DNA of 64,000 nt from Lates calcarifer (lineage: Eukaryota; Chordata; Actinopteri; Centropomidae), in contig NC_066842.1 in NCBI RefSeq assembly GCF_001640805.2, forward strand, positions 25,547,074 to 25,611,073, given 5' to 3'. The position numbers were made by a program, and so were the translations under genes. The notes below the pieces were generated by a model. It saw only the letters and a program-made list of their open reading frames with translations, had not been told where the DNA came from and did not search any database. This document shows, piece after piece, positions 60,901 through 64,000 of the stretch; positions within the stretch are counted from its first letter, which is position 1, and every line of letters starts with the position of its first letter.

Positions 60901-63900
60901 ATGGTGTGACACACACATGCAATGTATCATTTTTAAGTGATTTATCAATGATAAATCTTTCAACAAAAAAAGTAAAAACAAGCCACAAAATGATAGTTTG
61001 TATGATTAAGAATACGGCAATTATTCAGTATCTTTGTAGGACTCAGAAGTACTGTTGTTGTAGACAGTGTTATATAGTAAATGTTTAGAATTGGCTGTAC
61101 ACCACAGTTTTAATATAATAAGTAAATATAAGAAAATTTAGCAGCTGGACACTGTTAATCAGACTCTATCCAAACCCAAACCAGTCCTCTACATAATGTG
61201 CATTTTAATAACCAGTATATGTTGCAGATAGATGACACTGAACACATCCAGATTCATCAAGGCCTGACCATCAAATGTGTATGGCACTCTAGAATAAACA
61301 CATTGTATTAAGCAGATGGTTAGCCTACTTAGCTGGCTGGGCTACAGAGTTTCCAGTGATGCTAAACCCCTACCTGCAAGTAATGTAGCAATGTCATGTT
61401 GTTTTGAGATGCTAATACATACAGTTACACCACTGCCTTTAGTCACTGGCTTTAAAAGTAATGTAAGATTATTTAACCCCCCCACCCCCCCACCCCATTT
61501 CTGTGTGGTGCACCTTAAGGTGTCTCCCCAGGTCTGACTCAGGGATCTTGAAGCCACAGGTCTTCTCTCCCTACAACAAAGTGGAGTGATTTGTGGGGGG
61601 AAGTGGGTCCAAACATTGGCCCATTTCTTCCCAGCCCCCCACTGTTCGCAGCACATTATGTTCTTTTCCTGTCACTGTATATTATGAGCTCCTATAGCTG
61701 CAGCATTAGTAGCAAGGGTCCAGGCTGGCTCTGTGCAGGGTTACCAGGTGGATGACTTGGGTGTGCAGGAAAAGAAATGTGCAGCACAGACATCCTAGAC
61801 ATTGGGATTATGTCATTGTCAGTCAATGTAATTTTGTCTCCTCTGTTTTCATCAATGGAAATACAGATATATTTTGCCAAAGCTATAATCTTAAATCTCA
61901 ATTTTAGTCACCTCTCTTTTGTCAACAATACTGTATAGAGATTTAGTCAAAGTGTTATGATGTTATGATTATAAAAACATTGCTCCATATCACCACCAGT
62001 GGTCAAAAACTCCTCACAAAGAACCATAAAATGACAACACTGCCTCTGATCATAACAGAAATTTTACATCAATTGCATTTTTGTACTAGATACTAAAGAA
62101 AAACAGTCCTGTTACTGAAGAGGAGAAGCTGCTGTTGGAAGTAGTTACTTCTGACTCCAAGACCATAGCAACAACTCTAAGGAAACTGCTGCACTGTGGT
62201 AAGAAACACCTCCCAACACACACACACTTCCAGATTTTTGTTATTTTTCCACTTACAGTCCTCTAGCCCCAAAATAAAATAAAATAAAAAATTGGTGGAC
62301 TCCTCCTTTAGCATGGTACAGAATAAGATCTAACTGTGCACTGTGTACTATGTGTGTCCTATGTCACATTGAATCTTTTCGCATTTATGTTCAGCCCATT
62401 TCTTATTCTAATGCTACTTGCACATTTGTTAATTGAAATACGCTGTCCTCCACCCTTTTAGATGTTGTCTCCTGTCGTCCAGATCAGGTTTCTCAGTCAT
62501 TAGAACATGGAGAGAATGAAATGGAAAGCTCTCAACTCTCAAAGTCTGTTCTGGTTGTCAGCTCCCCAAAAGCTCTTCATAAGTCAGTGGAAGTCAAAGC
62601 TCCCCTACAGTTTCAGTCAAAGGTTTTAAAGAGAGGAGAAGAAGCTCTCCAAGGAGTATCCACAGATAGCTGCATTTTGTGGAAGGATAACAGTCATTCA
62701 GATATTACACGGCGTCAACAAACAAAGGAGCATGGTAAGGTGGAGGAAGAGAGCAGTAACAAAGGAAAGCAGGAAATGAGTGAGAGAAGCAGGGAGTTTG
62801 TTCAGGAGGCTCCCTCCTTTCCTCAGTTCTGTTCTAGACACCAGCGATGGGTGAAGAGCATCCTGCAGGAGTGTCCTGACGAGTGTTCAGAGGACCTGCT
62901 ACTTCAGGCCGATGTTTCTTCATCTCCTCCACTGTTCCAGTCATCCTTATCCACTACCTCATCACAGGACCTCACCCCCTCTGACCTCGTTCCATGTCCC
63001 CCTGACCAACAAGATCCACCTTCACAAACCAGTACCCATCCCCAGACAGCAGTGCAAGTATCTGAACATGTAAACCTCAAAGATCAGAGCTCTGGATCAG
63101 CAGGCAATTCCTCTGAAACAAAATCTCTTCCCCAGCCCTCGTCCACTTTGTTTTCCCCAATTGTCCGACTGATAGATTTCGTCTCTACCTTTAAACCCCA
63201 TCAAGTGTCTCCAGATTACCTTATCATGTCTAGTACTAAGCAGGCAGCTTCTACTTCCAGTCCTCAGGTACTAACCATTCCTCACTGCCGTACCTCAAGG
63301 GACGAAGACACTTCATTTGATCAGTTAAAAAGTGCAGCCCCAGCAAATCACCCAGCCACAATGTACAATGTATCTCAGTCTTGTCCCAGACTTTCAAGAG
63401 AACTCAGACCGACTGTCACTAACAGTTTCAGTCCAAACCCTTCAGCTGAGCAGTTCACAAAGGCCTCATCCGATTACAGTATCTCTACACATGATGCCTC
63501 TCAATCAGGGACTCTATCCTCGGTCTGTACTGCTAATCAAATCCCTTCATCTACCAAATCATCTCAACAGGTTGTCCCTCAGAACTCCATCAAACCTCAT
63601 CCTCAGACACACACCAGCAGCCCCTTTCCTTTAAACACCCAACCACACTCCATTGTCGTTTCCTCTTCCTCCTTTTCTGATAGTCTGGCTGTCAGGTCTG
63701 AGACCTGCAGAGTCCACAGAGCCCAGCTGAGGTTATCACTACAAAGTCAGGCTGTGCTGTTGCAGTCCACATTGCTACAGCCCTATGTGAGTCTTACTAG
63801 GCTGAGTGCTCAGGAGTGTTACCGAGTGACCAAGGGGAGATCCTCAGCTGGACATGTAGAGCCCGCATTACAAGGCAGCAGTGATGATGAGAGCAAGAAG

Positions 63901-64000
63901 GAGGAGGGAGATTTAGATTCTTCTTTTGATCTGAACACTCTTTACTCCAGTCAGTCTTCAGGTGGTGACAGCGAGGGCTCGCTTATTTACGACCCTGACT
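57951..64000 (+). CDS. tinf2: TERF1-interacting nuclear factor 2 (TIN2), 3'-partial
   Basis: Exons 57951-58174, 58314-58415, 58670-58771, 60665-60778, 62090-62198 and 62462-beyond 64000, all in phase. The first sure ATG is 57977 (MDSQPLSIEDSWRLRVA). The N-terminal 200 residues follow the TIN2 N-terminal (TRF-homology-like) domain: SWRLRVASAQIY, LEHFDRVMAFLEATYRLLP, MFGLKTLVIMWMLREGRG, KITQFFPSKLP and EEHYGEHYAQKVEERLLHYL. The last exon is one open frame of over 510 codons, Ser/Pro/Gln-rich and acidic at its end (SDDESKKEEGDLDSSFDLN). TIN2 tethers TRF proteins to TPP1/POT1 in shelterin at telomeres. At over 720 residues this is much longer than human TIN2 (451). I did not find an unambiguous FxLxP TRF-binding motif in the visible part. 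Confidence 0.85.
59095..59215. repeat. Common teleost retroposon-like fragment
   Basis: ATCCATCCATCTATTATCTA, CCGTTAAGGGTCACAGGGGG, CTGGAGCCTATCCCAGCTG and GGGCGAGAGGCAGGGTACAC are parts of one very abundant fish repeat, probably a LINE 3' end. It lies in a tinf2 intron. Confidence 0.6.
59546..60046. mobile_element. MITE with long inverted repeats and TA target site
   Basis: Left end CAGTGCTGTGAAAAAGTATT and right end AATACTTTTTCACAGCACTG are exact inverse complements, flanked by TA on both sides (59544-59545, 60047-60048). This fits the Tc1/mariner superfamily. The inner arms also pair: AGCTATCCAAACCAACCTGG (about 59710-59730) with CCAGGTTGGTTTGGATAGCT (about 59880-59900). The whole 501-bp element is therefore a large imperfect hairpin without coding capacity. 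It sits in the tinf2 intron 58772-60664. Confidence 0.85.

Overview
The window is vertebrate nuclear DNA, almost certainly from a ray-finned (teleost) fish. Genes are split into many short exons with GT/AG introns. The repeats are typical of fish: L2-, Rex1- and L1-like LINEs, a BEL/Pao LTR element, hAT, Tc1/mariner and Harbinger-like DNA transposons, and long CA/GA microsatellites. There is no bacterial-style gene packing, and I found no tRNA, rRNA or CRISPR array.

Five genes can be assembled exon by exon. (1) vps9d1, + strand, 1542-28424, lacks its first exon(s) off the left edge; 14 exons join in phase to a VPS9-domain C-terminus. (2) An unnamed 243-residue SDR-fold protein, - strand, 43115-47753, has six exons. 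(3) spata2l, + strand, 49592-52198, has three coding exons (555 residues) plus a probable 5'UTR exon near 48480-48552. (4) pdf, mitochondrial peptide deformylase, - strand, 53428-54272, has two exons and an unresolved 5' end. (5) tinf2 (the shelterin protein TIN2), + strand, runs from 57951 (possibly 55519) off the right edge. vps9d1 and spata2l are also neighbours on human 16q24.3, which supports both calls; pdf lies on human 16q22.1 and TINF2 on chromosome 14.

Layout: 1-900 is an L2 fragment joined to a Harbinger-like element. 0.9-28.4 kb is vps9d1, with a Tc1 remnant in one intron and a 10.4-kb last intron holding a LINE, then a BEL/Pao element interrupted by a hAT element. 28.6-43 kb is intergenic: an L2 element, two more Harbinger-like copies, smaller repeats and long stretches where I recognise nothing. 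43-64 kb holds the SDR, spata2l, pdf and tinf2 genes. SDR/spata2l and pdf/tinf2 are head-to-head pairs; spata2l/pdf are convergent.

The genes do not form one pathway. VPS9D1 is an endosomal Rab-GEF-type protein, SPATA2L a CYLD/LUBAC-type adaptor, PDF a mitochondrial N-formyl-methionine deformylase and TIN2 a telomere-capping scaffold. The most interesting observations are a probable internal promoter and two-exon alternative start inside vps9d1 (4098-4445), an SDR without the classical catalytic Tyr/Lys whose exon-2 acceptor lies next to a long (TG)n tract, a candidate upstream coding exon for tinf2, and a short acidic Tyr motif in spata2l that resembles a PUB-interacting motif.
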